Of a stretch of 64,000 nt of DNA, positions 18,791 to 28,864 are shown piece by piece. Position numbers and translations under genes: made by a program. The first letter of the stretch is position 1, and every line of letters begins with the position of its first letter. Origin of the DNA: Halopseudomonas salegens. GTDB taxonomy: Bacteria > Pseudomonadota > Gammaproteobacteria > Pseudomonadales > Pseudomonadaceae. The DNA lies in assembly GCF_900105655.1 (NCBI RefSeq), contig NZ_LT629787.1, positions 1,178,001-1,242,000 of the forward strand. Direction: 5' to 3'. The notes under the pieces are model-generated. The model was not told where the DNA came from. It did not search any database and saw only the letters and a list, made by a program, of their open reading frames with translations.

Positions 18791-19864
18791 TTAACCCTCC
18801 CGGCTGGCGAAGTCGATCCGTGGATCGACCAGGGTGTAGGTAATGTCCCCAATCAACTTCACGATCAGTCCGAGCAGGGTGAAGATATACAGGGTGCCGA
18901 ACATGACCGGGTAATCCCGGTTGATGGCGGCCTCGAAGCCGAGCAAGCCAAGCCCGTCCAGGGAGAAAATAACCTCGATCAACAGGGCGCCGGTAAAGAA
19001 CACACTGATCAGGGCGGCCGGGAAACCGGCAATGATCAGCAGCATGGCGTTGCGAAAAATGTGGCCATAGAGTACGCGGCCTTCCGACAGGCCCTTGGCA
19101 CGTGCGGTCACCACGTACTGCTTGCCGATTTCATCGAGAAAGCAGTTCTTGGTCAGCATGGTCAGGGTGGCAAAGCTGCCGATGACCATGGCGGTAATCG
19201 GCAGTACCAGATGCCAGGCGTAATCCTTGATCTTGCCCCAGGTACTCAGCTCCCCCCAGTTGTTCGATGTCAGCCCGCGTAAGGGGAACCAGTCAAGATA
19301 GCTGCCGCCGGCGAACAGCACGATCAACAGAATCGCCAGCAGGAAGCCGGGGATGGCGTAGCCGACAATGATCAGCGAGCTGGTCCATACATCAAAGGAG
19401 CTGCCATGGCGCACTGCCTTGCGGATGCCAAGGGGGATGGATATCAGATAGGTGATCAGGGTGGTCCACAGGCCCAGTGAAATGGATACCGGCATTTTCT
19501 CGATGATCAGGTCGATGACCGGCGTGTCGCGGAAAAAACTGTCGCCGAAATCAAAGGTCAGATAGCCCTTGATCATCATCCAGAAACGCTCATGGGCCGG
19601 GCGGTCAAAGCCGTACATACGCTCGATCTCGGCAATGATGTCCGGGTCCAGCCCTTGTGCACCGCGATAGTTGCTGCCGGTCGCGGCATCCCCGGCGGCG
19701 CTGCCGGAAATGCGACTGGTGCCGCCTTCAAAGCCTTCCAGCTGGGCAATCATCTGCTCAACCGGCCCGCCTGGCGCCGCCTGGATAATCATGAAGTTGA
19801 TCAGCAGTATGCCGAAGATGGTCGGAATGATCAGCAGCAGACGGCGAATGATATAGGCCAGCAT
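18791..19864 (-). CDS. yejB: YejB-type ABC transporter permease
   Basis: A 357-residue inner-membrane permease of the DppB/OppB class. It begins [19 protein letters not shown], has a periplasmic insertion after the first helix (about 30-90, glycine and alanine rich, ending [11 protein letters not shown]), five more hydrophobic segments and the EAA loop [24 protein letters not shown]. It pairs with YejE to form the channel. It follows yejA by only three bases and precedes yejE by four, so the four genes are one transcription unit. Confidence 0.93.
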   Translation of the reverse strand: MLAYIIRRLLLIIPTIFGILLINFMIIQAAPGGPVEQMIAQLEGFEGGTSRISGSAAGDAATGSNYRGAQGLDPDIIAEIERMYGFDRPAHERFWMMIKGYLTFDFGDSFFRDTPVIDLIIEKMPVSISLGLWTTLITYLISIPLGIRKAVRHGSSFDVWTSSLIIVGYAIPGFLLAILLIVLFAGGSYLDWFPLRGLTSNNWGELSTWGKIKDYAWHLVLPITAMVIGSFATLTMLTKNCFLDEIGKQYVVTARAKGLSEGRVLYGHIFRNAMLLIIAGFPAALISVFFTGALLIEVIFSLDGLGLLGFEAAINRDYPVMFGTLYIFTLLGLIVKLIGDITYTLVDPRIDFASREG

Positions 19865-19867
19865 GGC

Positions 19868-21700
19868 TCAGTCTTCCTCGACGTCGATGATCGGGTGTTG
19901 CCCGTCCAGGGCAGCGTCCCTGGCCTCGTCAACCCACCAGGTATAGAGCCCCAGATCATAGCGTGGCGGTTCGGGTGGATGGGCAAACTTGTTCCAGTAG
20001 GCTACGCGATAATAGCGGGTGTGGAAATTGGGCACTATGTAATGACCATCACGCAATACCCGATCCAGTGCGCGGGTGTGGGTAATCAGCTCTTCACGCG
20101 AATCGGATTCGATCAGACCCTCGACCAGGGCATCAATTGCCGGGTCTTTCAGTCCCATCAGATTGCGACTACCAGGATTGTCGGCGCTGGAAGAGTGCCA
20201 ATATTCACGCTGTTCATTACCGGGTGAATTGGACTGGCTGTAGCTGGTGACCACCATGTCGAAATCCCGCGAGCGCAGGCGGTTGATGTATTGCGAGACA
20301 TCCACCCGGCGCAGGTTCATATCGATACCCAGGCTGGCCAGGTTGCGCTTGTAGGGAAGCAGAATACGCTCGAAATCGGCTTGTACCAGCAAGAATTCAA
20401 ACCGCAGCGGTTCGCCCTGGGGATTCACCATCTGATCATTTTCAATTTTCCAGCCGGCGTCCAGCAACAGTTGATAGGCTTCACGCATACGCGGTCGTAT
20501 CATGCCGCTGCCATCGTTGCGCGGGGGGACCCAGGCCGGGCCGAAGGTGCTCGCTGGCAGCTGATCGCGCCAGGGCTCCAGCAAGGCCAGTTCGTCTACA
20601 TCCGGCTCGCCATGGGCGGCCATTTCAGAATTGGAGAAGTAGCTGTCGCTACGGGTATAGGCGTTATGGAACAGGCTGCCGTTGGACCATTCGAAGTCGA
20701 ACAGCAGGCTGATGGCCTTGCGCACCCGGCGATCCTGGAAGTGCGGGCGGCGCAGGTTGAAAACAAAACCCTGCATGCCCTGGGTATTGTTGTTGAGAAT
20801 CTCTTCCTGAATGATGCGGCCGTCACGCAGGGGCGGGCTGTTGTAGCCGGTTGCCCAATTGCGCGCACTGACTTCCTGGTTGAAGTCGAACTGGCCGGCC
20901 TTGAAGGCCTCCAGTGCTACGCCGGTATCGCGGTAATACTCGACCATGATGCGATCGAAATTGTACATGCCGCGGTTGACGGGCAAGTCTTTCGCCCAGT
21001 AGTCCGGGTCGCGCTCGAAGCTGATGCTGCGCCCGGCATTGACCCGGCTGATGCGGTAGGGGCCGCTACCCAGTGGCGGATCCAGAGTTGTGCGGGTGAA
21101 ATCGTGCTCGGCCCAGTAATGTGCTGGCAATACCTGCAGTTGGCCGAGTACCAGGGGGAGTTCACGGTTGCGACCGTGGTGGAAGTGAAAGGTAACGGTC
21201 AGGCGGTCATCCGCCACCACTTCTTTGACGTCACCGTAATAGGCCCGGTAAAAGGGCGCGCCGTCGTCCACCAATGTATTGAAAGTAAACACCACGTCAT
21301 CTGCGGTGATGGCTTCACCATCATGAAAGCGGGCGTTGTCGCGCAGATGAAAACGTACCCAGGTATTGTCGCCGGCTCGCTCAATGCGTTCGGCAATCAG
21401 ACCGTATTCGGTAAAGGGCTCGTCCAGGGCATGGAAGGTCAGGGTGTCATAGATCAGGCCGAGACGTTCAGCACTGGTGCCACGACTGATGAAGCCATTC
21501 AGGGAGTCAAAGCTGCCAAAACCGGACAGGCGCAGGGTGCCACCTTTGGGGGCATTCGGATCAACGAAGTCAAAATGCGTGAAGCCCGCCGGATATTTTG
21601 GCGGCTCCCCATACAAAGTAAGTGCGTGCTGGCCCGGTTGTGCCAGCGCTACTCCCCCGATCACCAGTAATAACAGCCCCGTGGCCAATGATTTCAGCAT
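19868..21700 (-). CDS. yejA: YejA/NppA-type periplasmic peptide-binding protein
   Basis: Start ATG 21700 gives 610 residues with a signal peptide (KSLATGLLLLVIGGVALA, cleavage near ALA-QPG). The mature part is a family 5 extracellular solute-binding protein: YGEPPKYPAGFTHFDFVDPNAPKGGTL, LIYDTLTFHALDEPF, RDNARFHDGEAITADDVVFTF and a long C-terminal lobe. It captures peptides or peptide-nucleotide conjugates and passes them to YejBEF. As I recall, P. aeruginosa carries two such binding proteins in the matching npp operon; only one is present here. The position just downstream of mltD suggests a link with cell-wall peptide uptake, which is inference. Confidence 0.92.
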   Translation of the reverse strand: MLKSLATGLLLLVIGGVALAQPGQHALTLYGEPPKYPAGFTHFDFVDPNAPKGGTLRLSGFGSFDSLNGFISRGTSAERLGLIYDTLTFHALDEPFTEYGLIAERIERAGDNTWVRFHLRDNARFHDGEAITADDVVFTFNTLVDDGAPFYRAYYGDVKEVVADDRLTVTFHFHHGRNRELPLVLGQLQVLPAHYWAEHDFTRTTLDPPLGSGPYRISRVNAGRSISFERDPDYWAKDLPVNRGMYNFDRIMVEYYRDTGVALEAFKAGQFDFNQEVSARNWATGYNSPPLRDGRIIQEEILNNNTQGMQGFVFNLRRPHFQDRRVRKAISLLFDFEWSNGSLFHNAYTRSDSYFSNSEMAAHGEPDVDELALLEPWRDQLPASTFGPAWVPPRNDGSGMIRPRMREAYQLLLDAGWKIENDQMVNPQGEPLRFEFLLVQADFERILLPYKRNLASLGIDMNLRRVDVSQYINRLRSRDFDMVVTSYSQSNSPGNEQREYWHSSSADNPGSRNLMGLKDPAIDALVEGLIESDSREELITHTRALDRVLRDGHYIVPNFHTRYYRVAYWNKFAHPPEPPRYDLGLYTWWVDEARDAALDGQHPIIDVEED

Positions 21701-21780
21701 GCCAACCCTTGTTGTTCGTGTAAGCCAGCCAGGCCCCAAAGGCAAAAAGCTAACACTGTGCAGGGCTTAGTGAAAGCCCT

Positions 21781-21802
21781 GCCCACGCAATCTCGCGTGG
21801 GC
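21781..21802 (-). terminator. hairpin directly after the mltD stop
   Basis: GCCCACGC and GCGTGGGC pair around a six-base loop, abutting the mltD stop codon. A second smaller hairpin (AGGGCTT / AAGCCCT) follows at 21763-21780. Neither has a T-run. They may reduce read-through into yejA. Confidence 0.5.
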
Positions 21803-23338
21803 TCAAGGCAGATAAAGGGTCAATTGCTGACCTGGCTGCAAATGCCGCCCCAGCGTGTTCCAGTTGCGGATATGATCAATCTCGATCTTGAAGCGCCGGG
21901 CAATACTGTACAACGAATCACCCGAACGCACAGTGTAGGTCGTCTGCTGCTGGTTGCTCGCAGTGCTGCCCGGCAAGCGCAGCTGTTGGCCGATCTGCAG
22001 GGCATTGCTGCTCAGATTGTTGGTTTGTTTCAGACTGGCGACACTGATGCCATGTTGGCGGGCAATGGTCCACAGACTGTCACCTGAGCGCACAGTGTAA
22101 CTGGAGGTGGATGACTGGGCGCTGGCCTGTTGCGGTACATTGTTGCCCTGGGCGGTCTCCAGCGGCTTCGGCAGCATGAGAGTTTGACCAGCCCGGATCA
22201 GGTTGCCACGCAAGTTGTTGATGTCCCGAATCGCGGTGATTGAAACACTGTGGCGCTGGGCGATGGTAGACAGGTTGTCGCCACGACGGACCTGATAGGG
22301 CTGATAGTCAACCCAGGCTGAGTCCGGCAGGGCTTCCAGGGCGGCACTGAAGCTCTCTGCCTTGTCGACGGGTACCAGTAACTGATATTCGCGGCGTGGG
22401 GCTGTAATGCGTTGGTGGTAGGCCGGGTTCAGTTGGCGCAATTCATTGGGTGAAATCTCTGCCAGTTCGGCTGCCTTGTGCAAGTCCAGTTGGCGATTCA
22501 GGTCAATTGCGGCGAAATAGGGTGCATCCGGAAGATCGGGCAAGGGGGTACCGAAACGCTCGGGTTGTTCAACCACCTGCGCCATGGCCAGTAACTTGGG
22601 GACATAGTGCATGGTTTCGCGCGGCAGGCGCAGGCTCCAGTAATCAGTCGGCAATCCCTGCTGTTCATTACGCGTGATAGCGCGACTGACGCATCCACCG
22701 CCGCAGTTATAGGCAGCCAGTGCCAACAACCAGTCGCCTTCAAAGCGTTCGCTCAGTTGACTGAGGTAATCCAGAGCGGCCTGGGTCGATGCGGTGATGT
22801 CGCGGCGGCCGTCGTACCACCAGTCCTGATGTAGCTCGAAGTGACGACCGGTGGAGGGAATAAACTGCCATATCCCGGCAGCCTGGGCATGCGAGTTGGC
22901 CTGGGGGTTATAGGCGCTTTCGATAAAGGGCAGCAGAGCGAATTCCTTCGGCATCTGCCGTTCTTCCAATTGCTCGACTACATAATGCAGATAGCGCTCC
23001 GCGCGCGGCGCGGTCTGCTCGAAATAGCGCGGGTGACGCGCATAGAAATGCAGCTGTTGCTGGATGCGTGCCTGGTTCTGTGCCTGCTCCTGCAGCTGAT
23101 AACCGCTTCGGATGCGAGCCCAGATGCTGTCATCAGGAACGGTCAGTTCGTACGCGGCAACGGGTTCGGGTGAGGCTTTGACGTCAGCCGGAAGCACCGG
23201 CAATACGCGTTCAGCATGGGGGGTAATGGGTTCGGTTGGCAGCTTGCTGGTGGTCTGGCAGCCAGCGAGGAAAAACATCAGGCCAAGAGATGCACCGAGT
23301 CGCCAGCGCGCCCTGGCGAAGTGGGGTGTGGTTGTCAT
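21803..23338 (-). CDS. mltD: membrane-bound lytic murein transglycosylase D with three LysM domains
   Basis: From ATG 23338 the protein has 511 residues. A lipoprotein signal ends FFLAGC (C27), so it should be lipid-anchored. A family 1 lytic transglycosylase domain follows with catalytic E140 (LPFIESAYNP), AAGIWQFIPSTGRHF and ALAAYNCGGG. Three LysM peptidoglycan-binding repeats start near residues 348, 412 and 466. It cleaves glycan strands to give 1,6-anhydro-muropeptides, the substrates of the recycling pathway that includes NagZ at 50457. It sits between gloB and yejA on the same strand, as in P. aeruginosa. An earlier ATG (23359) would add seven residues and is unlikely. Confidence 0.94.
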   Translation of the reverse strand: MTTTPHFARARWRLGASLGLMFFLAGCQTTSKLPTEPITPHAERVLPVLPADVKASPEPVAAYELTVPDDSIWARIRSGYQLQEQAQNQARIQQQLHFYARHPRYFEQTAPRAERYLHYVVEQLEERQMPKEFALLPFIESAYNPQANSHAQAAGIWQFIPSTGRHFELHQDWWYDGRRDITASTQAALDYLSQLSERFEGDWLLALAAYNCGGGCVSRAITRNEQQGLPTDYWSLRLPRETMHYVPKLLAMAQVVEQPERFGTPLPDLPDAPYFAAIDLNRQLDLHKAAELAEISPNELRQLNPAYHQRITAPRREYQLLVPVDKAESFSAALEALPDSAWVDYQPYQVRRGDNLSTIAQRHSVSITAIRDINNLRGNLIRAGQTLMLPKPLETAQGNNVPQQASAQSSTSSYTVRSGDSLWTIARQHGISVASLKQTNNLSSNALQIGQQLRLPGSTASNQQQTTYTVRSGDSLYSIARRFKIEIDHIRNWNTLGRHLQPGQQLTLYLP

Positions 23339-23403
23339 TAAAATGTCCGTAAAATGCAATGTATCCTAGGCAGATGCTCTTCGAGGGTCAACCGGGCGAT
23401 GAC

Positions 23404-24180
23404 TCAGAAGCTGTCTTTCCATTGGCGAATGACTGCCAGCGTCTCTGCTCCGGCAGCCACCGGCTCGGTGCTGCGCTCATTGGCGGCTTTATGCACCGAC
23501 GTCCGGGTGCTGCGCATAAAGGGATTGGTCTGCTTTTCCAGGCCGATACTGCTGGGCAACGTGATGCGGTCGTCGGCCCGAAGCTCTTCCACAACATGCA
23601 GTCGGGTCTGGATCTCGCGGTTGTCCGGCTCCACCGCCAGCGCGAAGCGCAAATTGGCCAGGGTGTATTCATGCGCGCAATACACCCGGGTTTGCTCCGG
23701 CAACGCGGCAAGGCGCTGCAAGGACGTGTGCATTTGTGCCGGAGTGCCTTCAAACAAGCGTCCACAACCACCAGCAAAGAGAGTGTCGCCGCTGAGCAGA
23801 AAAGGGTCTGCACAATCGCAGTAATAGGCAATATGCCCGAGGGTGTGTCCGGGCACCTCAAAGACTTCCAGTTCGTGACCCAGCACCCTCACGTGGTCAC
23901 CATCATTCAGCGGTTGATCGATACCGTCGATCTTTTCGTTTGCCGGGCCCAGCACCTTGCACTGGGTCGCTGCCTTCAGTGTTGCCAGGCCACCAATGTG
24001 GTCCGGGTGGTGGTGGGTGATGATGATATGCGTCAGCGTAAACTCAGGATGACGCCCGAGCCAGGTCACAACCGGTTTGGCATCACCGGGGTCGACGACC
24101 GCCGCCCGGTTATTCTCCTGATCGACCAACAACCAGATGTAGTTGTCACTGAAGGCGCGCAGGGGAATAAATTCGAGCAT
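23404..24180 (-). CDS. gloB: hydroxyacylglutathione hydrolase (glyoxalase II)
   Basis: A 258-residue metallo-beta-lactamase-fold enzyme, starting at ATG 24180 (MLEFIPLRAFSDNYIW). The metal-binding signature THHHPDH is at 55-61, with further ligands in VPGHTLGHIAYY, SGDTLF and CAHEYT. It hydrolyses S-lactoylglutathione to lactate and glutathione in methylglyoxal detoxification. It is divergent from the methyltransferase-rnhA-dnaQ group, the same neighbourhood as in E. coli (gloB, yafS, rnhA, dnaQ). The 120-nt divergent gap holds the promoters of both directions. Confidence 0.95.
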   Translation of the reverse strand: MLEFIPLRAFSDNYIWLLVDQENNRAAVVDPGDAKPVVTWLGRHPEFTLTHIIITHHHPDHIGGLATLKAATQCKVLGPANEKIDGIDQPLNDGDHVRVLGHELEVFEVPGHTLGHIAYYCDCADPFLLSGDTLFAGGCGRLFEGTPAQMHTSLQRLAALPEQTRVYCAHEYTLANLRFALAVEPDNREIQTRLHVVEELRADDRITLPSSIGLEKQTNPFMRSTRTSVHKAANERSTEPVAAGAETLAVIRQWKDSF

Positions 24181-24301
24181 GCTGTAGCCTCTTGGCAAAT
24201 AGGATGAGCGGGCAGGGTGGCAGGGCCATCACTGTCCGGATACGGGTCTTTTGGAGTATCTTAGTGGGCAAGACGGTCCAGGCCAACCCCGGAGACCAGA
24301 G

Positions 24302-25060
24302 ATGACCGATACCTCCATCAGCCAGTCCGACCTGATCAGCCTGCTGGGCATCGCCCGTCAGTGGTTGCAGACGCCGGCGGGCGAGATGTTGCTGGTGGCC
24401 GAGCGTGCGGCGCTGGAAAAAGCCATGGCACGCTGTTTCGGGCAGCATATGGTGACCTACGGGCTGGCTACCGAGCCGCTGACTGACAACCATCAAGCGT
24501 TGCGCAATCATTGGCGTATCGATCTGCAGGCCGATGGAAAAGCGCTGCCGGTCGATGAGGCCTGTTGGCCCTTTGCGCCACAGAGCCTGGATGCGGTGCT
24601 GTTGCATCATGGTCTGGATTTCTGTCTCAGCCCTCGGAGTGTTCTGCGTGAAGCAAGCCAGACAGTGCGTGCCGGCGGGCACTTGCTTATCTTCGGTTTT
24701 AACCCGTGGAGCCTCTGGGGAATGAATCATCTGGCTGGTCGCGACTGGTTCAGCGAGGCGGGTTTCGTCAGCCCCGCACGCCTGGTCGATTGGCTGGAAC
24801 TGCTGGGATTTGCGGTGGAGAAACGTCAGGGTGGGTGTTATCGTCCGCCGCTGGCTTCGGCCCGCTGGTTGCAGCGCCTGGCATGGCTGGAGCGTGCCGG
24901 GGCCAGGTATCACTTGCCCGGAGCCGGCTTTTATTTTATCCAGGCTCGGCGGCAAATGTTTGGCATGACACCGCGCCAGGAGCATGCTCCGGTTTTTCCG
25001 GCATTGACCTTGCCGCCTTTGGTGGCTGGTAGCCGCAAGGCCCATAAACGGAATCAGTAA
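24302..25060 (+). CDS. YafS-like class I SAM-dependent methyltransferase
   Basis: Starting at ATG 24302 gives 252 residues. The region around [46 protein letters not shown] is a Methyltransf_11-type motif II-III block. The usual glycine-rich SAM-binding motif I near the N-terminus is hard to see, so binding may be atypical. E. coli has a relative, yafS, in the same gloB-yafS-rnhA order. Substrate unknown. The stop overlaps the rnhA start by one base (TAATG), so translation is coupled. Confidence 0.8.
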   Translation: MTDTSISQSDLISLLGIARQWLQTPAGEMLLVAERAALEKAMARCFGQHMVTYGLATEPLTDNHQALRNHWRIDLQADGKALPVDEACWPFAPQSLDAVLLHHGLDFCLSPRSVLREASQTVRAGGHLLIFGFNPWSLWGMNHLAGRDWFSEAGFVSPARLVDWLELLGFAVEKRQGGCYRPPLASARWLQRLAWLERAGARYHLPGAGFYFIQARRQMFGMTPRQEHAPVFPALTLPPLVAGSRKAHKRNQ

Positions 25061-25521
25061 TGACCCAGACGATAGAAATTTTTACCGATGGTGCCTGCAA
25101 GGGCAATCCTGGCCCGGGTGGCTGGGGCGCTGTGCTGCGGCTTGGGCCGCATGAAAAGAAGTTGTTTGGCGGCGAGCTGGGCACAACCAACAACCGTATG
25201 GAACTGACTGCAGCCATTCAGGCGCTCGCTGCGCTGAAAAAGCCGGCCAGTGTGCGGTTGACGACTGACTCGGAGTACGTGATGAAAGGTATCCGTGAAT
25301 GGATGCCTAACTGGAAAAAGCGCGGCTGGAAGACGGCCAGCAAGCAGCCGGTGAAAAATGCTGACCTGTGGCGTGAGCTGGATGCGCTGGTGCAGCAGCA
25401 CGAGATTGAATGGCAGTGGGTCAAGGGCCACAGTGGCCATCCGGGCAATGAATTGGCGGATGAGCTGGCCAACCTCGGCGTTGAACAGGTATTGGCTGAA
25501 GGGGGCAAAAAACATGCGTGA
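25060..25521 (+). CDS. rnhA: ribonuclease HI
   Basis: This 153-residue protein keeps the four catalytic acids at E. coli numbering: D10, E48, D70 and D134, plus H124. It removes RNA from RNA-DNA hybrids such as Okazaki primers and R-loops. It begins one base inside the stop of the upstream methyltransferase gene. Its own last codons overlap the dnaQ start by 8 nt. Unlike E. coli, where rnhA and dnaQ are divergent, here they form a co-directional pair, as in pseudomonads. Confidence 0.97.
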   Translation: MTQTIEIFTDGACKGNPGPGGWGAVLRLGPHEKKLFGGELGTTNNRMELTAAIQALAALKKPASVRLTTDSEYVMKGIREWMPNWKKRGWKTASKQPVKNADLWRELDALVQQHEIEWQWVKGHSGHPGNELADELANLGVEQVLAEGGKKHA

Positions 25522-26239
25522 AGTGGTGCTGGATACCGAAACCACGGGCATCGAATTGCGTGACGGGCATCGCATTATCGAGATTGGCTGTGTCGAAGTG
25601 GTCGGTCGACGGCTGACCGGTCGGCATTATCACGTCTACATCAACCCCCAGCGCGAGGTCGACGAAGGTGCCTATGCCGTACACGGCATCAGCAACGACT
25701 TTCTCGCCGACAAACCGCTGTTTGGCGATGTGGTTGATGACTTCATGCGCTTTATCGAAGGCGCGCGTCTGGTGATTCACAATGCGGCCTTTGACGTCGG
25801 TTTTATCGACGCCGAGTTGCAGCGCCTGAAGCGCGGCCACGGCGTGGTGAAGGACCACTGCTCGGTGCTCGACACCCTGAAAATGGCCCGGGAAAAACAT
25901 CCGGGCCAACGCAACAGTCTGGATGCCCTGTGCAAGCGCTATGGCATTGATAACTCCCAGCGCGACCTGCATGGCGCTTTGTTGGATGCCGAGATTCTCG
26001 CCGACGTTTATCTGACCATGACCGGTGGACAGACTGCGTTGACCCTGGCGGGTCATGGTCAGGATGCCGATGCCGAAGGCGGCGTTAGCCGCAGGCGGCC
26101 GGTCAGTCCTGACCTGAGTCAGCAACTGAGGCTGCTGCGCGCCAATGCCGGTGAGCTGGAACTGCACGCCGAGCGCCTGGCTGCGGTAGAGAAGGCCGCT
26201 GGTTTTGTCCTCTGGGAGGGCGCGCCGGCTGACAACTGA
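25514..26239 (+). CDS. dnaQ: DNA polymerase III epsilon subunit (proofreading exonuclease)
   Basis: ATG 25514 gives 241 residues. The three exonuclease motifs of the DEDDh class are present: D7-T-E9 (VLDTETTG), [10 protein letters not shown], and [14 protein letters not shown]. The C-terminal segment after residue 190 should bind the alpha subunit. It removes mismatched 3' ends during replication. The start lies inside the end of rnhA (8-nt overlap), which implies coupled expression. Confidence 0.96.
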   Translation: MREVVLDTETTGIELRDGHRIIEIGCVEVVGRRLTGRHYHVYINPQREVDEGAYAVHGISNDFLADKPLFGDVVDDFMRFIEGARLVIHNAAFDVGFIDAELQRLKRGHGVVKDHCSVLDTLKMAREKHPGQRNSLDALCKRYGIDNSQRDLHGALLDAEILADVYLTMTGGQTALTLAGHGQDADAEGGVSRRRPVSPDLSQQLRLLRANAGELELHAERLAAVEKAAGFVLWEGAPADN

Positions 26240-26345
26240 GACGGCTTGTGGATGCCTGTGACCATGAGTCTTGATATAGTCACATGAGGATTCACCGCTT
26301 TATCAGTTTCAGTGCGTTTTTGCATAATTCACCAGGAGTTGTCGT

Positions 26346-27158
26346 ATGCCCGAGTATCAAAGCCTCAAGGTTGAACTGAATAATCAGATTGCCCACATTC
26401 AGCTCAATCGACCGGAAAAACTCAATGCCATGAACGCGGCTTTCTGGGAAGAGATGGTTGAGGTGTTCGATTGGGTTGATGCCACCGACGAGGCGCGAGT
26501 GGTGATTATCAGTGGCGCCGGCAAGCATTTTTCCGCGGGTATCGATCTCGCTTTGCTATCGACGGCAGCCGGGGAGATGACCCGGGATATCGGCCGCAAT
26601 GCCGAACGCATACGGCGTAATGTCCTGCGTCTGCAAGCGGCGTTCAACGCCGTCGACAATTGTCGCAAGCCGGTGATTGCAGCCATTCAGGGCTACTGTA
26701 TTGGTGGGGCTATCGACCTTGTCAGCGCCTGTGACATGCGCTATGCCACAACCGATGCCAGCTTCTCGATCAAAGAGATCGATATGGGTATGGCTGCCGA
26801 TGTTGGCACTCTGCAACGTTTGCCGCATTTGATTGGTGATGGCATGATGCGGGAGTTGGCTTACACCGGACGCAGCTTTGCTGGCGAAGAAGCGGCAGCC
26901 CTGGGTCTGGTCAATCGCTGCTTTGCCGATGCGGATGCCTTGTTGGCTGGAGTAACAGCCATTGCTGAAGAAATTGCCGGCAAGTCCCCCTTGGCGATTC
27001 GAGGTACCAAGGAGATGATCCGCTATAGTCGTGATCACAGTGTGGAAGACGGTTTGAACTATATCGCTACCTGGAATGCGGCCATGTTGCAGTCGGAAGA
27101 CATGAAGATTGCCATGACCGCACACATGACCAGGAAAAAAGCGGATTTTGCCGACTGA
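26346..27158 (+). CDS. crotonase-family delta(3,5)-delta(2,4)-dienoyl-CoA isomerase
   Basis: A 270-residue crotonase with the CoA-binding oxyanion motifs HFSAGIDL and IQGYCIGGAIDLVSACDMR. The segment EIDMGMAADVGTLQRLP closely resembles the peroxisomal dienoyl-CoA isomerase ECH1, in which the aspartate of AADVGTL is catalytic. This favours dienoyl-CoA isomerase over a simple enoyl-CoA hydratase. It would help degrade unsaturated fatty acids with odd-numbered double bonds. AGGAG lies 8 nt before the ATG. fimL follows after 36 nt. Confidence 0.88.
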   Translation: MPEYQSLKVELNNQIAHIQLNRPEKLNAMNAAFWEEMVEVFDWVDATDEARVVIISGAGKHFSAGIDLALLSTAAGEMTRDIGRNAERIRRNVLRLQAAFNAVDNCRKPVIAAIQGYCIGGAIDLVSACDMRYATTDASFSIKEIDMGMAADVGTLQRLPHLIGDGMMRELAYTGRSFAGEEAAALGLVNRCFADADALLAGVTAIAEEIAGKSPLAIRGTKEMIRYSRDHSVEDGLNYIATWNAAMLQSEDMKIAMTAHMTRKKADFAD

Positions 27159-27194
27159 TATCGGTCGGCTACAGGGAAGGCGGAGGCGTACACC

Positions 27195-28862
27195 ATGTTG
27201 ACGGGCGCGACATCACTGGACCTGGTCCTGCAGGAGCTTTCGAGCAGCTTGTCCGAGGTGGAGGATTTACTGCAGCGATTCCTGGAGGATCGGCACAACG
27301 GCGGTCTGCTGCAGCAGGCAATTGAGGGCTTGCAGCAGTTGCGAGGCACCCTGACGTTGATTGAGTTGCGTGGGGCAGCCTTGCTGGTGGAAGAAATGAT
27401 CGCCCTGGCGACGGATATTCCCGAGCATGATGCCGAGCAACATAACGATGCATTGTCGGCCTTGTGTGACAGCCTGTTCGAGCTTGAGCGTTATCTGGAA
27501 TTTACCCGCAGTATCGAGCACGAGTTGCCTGAACTGCTGTTGCCGGTGAGTAATCAGCTTCGTAGCCTGCGTGGCGGCCTGCCGCCATTGAGCGAAGACT
27601 TTTTCTTCGATCTGGATCCGCAGCGATTGGCGCGCAAACCCTGGCAGGGTAATGAATCACAGTTGGATGCCCGCAGCATGGCGCGTTTGCGGCAGATGTA
27701 TCAGGTCGGTTTGTTGACCCTGTTGCGCGATGATGATGCCCGAGCTGCTGCGCCCTTGATGCGCCGGGCACTGCAACGCTGGATGGATGCGCTGCCGCAA
27801 GCCGCGGCCAATCTGTGCTGGGTGACTGATGCGGCTCTGGAGGCCGCCGAGCAGACCCCCCTGGCAATGACATCCGAGCGCAAGCGGCTCTTCGCCCGCA
27901 TTGATCGTCAGATCAAACCTTTTCTCAAGCAGGATATTGCCGGCGCCGACGTTGATCGCGGCCTGATGCAGCATCTGTTGTTTTTGACTGCCCTGGCTGA
28001 TGCCTCATGCGATCGCGCAGTGGCTGTGCGTGAGGCCTACAGCCTGCCCGATCCAGGCTATACCGAAACCGAGTTGCAGCTGGCCTTTGAGCGCCTGCGA
28101 GGGCCGGGTGTCGAGGTCATGCGATCCCTGGCCGATGCGCTGCGAGAAGAACTTACTGCGGTCAAGGACTTGCTTGATCTGTTGGCGCGCAATGCTGCAG
28201 GAGACATCGACCAGTCGCAGGAAACCCTGCGCACTGCGCTGGAACGTTTGAGCAAGACCTTTGCCATGCTGCAACTGCCGCGTGAATCGGATGGGCTTGG
28301 CCTGGCAGCCGCTCGGGTAGCCGAGTGGTCGTCGGAAAACCTGCCCCAGGGACTGGAACTGGTTGCCGACGCGGTACTCCAGGCCGAAACCACTGCCAAT
28401 GCGCTTGACGGTCAGCAAAGCTACGCTCAGCGTAATGACGCCGGAGATAGTGCGCAGGAACCAGTGGAATTGAAAGAGGCGCGTATCGTCTTGAAAGAAG
28501 AGTCCCAGGCTGGTCTGGCACTGGCCAAGCGCGCCGTGACTGCTTACCTGGAGTCCGGCAATGACAATATGCATTTGTTGAATGTGCCCGGCTCGCTGGA
28601 AAGCGTTCGTGGTGGCCTGGTTTTCCTTGGCATGACGCGCGCTGCCGCTATCACTCGTCAGGCAAGTAATTACATTCAGCACAATATGCTGGATAAAAAA
28701 CAGGTACCGGATGCGCGTCAGCTGGATGTACTGGCTGACGCCTTGACGGGTATCGAGTTCTATCTGGAATCTGCCAAACGCTCAGCCGCTTCCGCTGCAG
28801 ATGTCCTGGTCATGGCCGAAGACGGCCTGGCTCAGCTCGGTTATCCGGTTACTCAGGAGTAA
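27195..28862 (+). CDS. fimL: FimL, ChpA-like scaffold protein controlling type IV pili
   Basis: A 555-residue, almost wholly helical protein that matches FimL, a relative of the N-terminal part of the chemotaxis-type kinase ChpA. At the place where ChpA has a phosphorylatable Hpt histidine (HQVQGTL) this protein has Q47-Q-L-R-G-T-L, so it cannot act as a phosphotransfer domain. The following GAALLVEEM is shared with ChpA. FimL is known in P. aeruginosa to support polar pilus assembly, twitching and cAMP signalling through adenylate cyclase CyaB. GGAGG lies a little upstream of the ATG. It runs into nudC with a two-base gap. Confidence 0.85.
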   Translation: MLTGATSLDLVLQELSSSLSEVEDLLQRFLEDRHNGGLLQQAIEGLQQLRGTLTLIELRGAALLVEEMIALATDIPEHDAEQHNDALSALCDSLFELERYLEFTRSIEHELPELLLPVSNQLRSLRGGLPPLSEDFFFDLDPQRLARKPWQGNESQLDARSMARLRQMYQVGLLTLLRDDDARAAAPLMRRALQRWMDALPQAAANLCWVTDAALEAAEQTPLAMTSERKRLFARIDRQIKPFLKQDIAGADVDRGLMQHLLFLTALADASCDRAVAVREAYSLPDPGYTETELQLAFERLRGPGVEVMRSLADALREELTAVKDLLDLLARNAAGDIDQSQETLRTALERLSKTFAMLQLPRESDGLGLAAARVAEWSSENLPQGLELVADAVLQAETTANALDGQQSYAQRNDAGDSAQEPVELKEARIVLKEESQAGLALAKRAVTAYLESGNDNMHLLNVPGSLESVRGGLVFLGMTRAAAITRQASNYIQHNMLDKKQVPDARQLDVLADALTGIEFYLESAKRSAASAADVLVMAEDGLAQLGYPVTQE

Positions 28863-28864
28863 AC

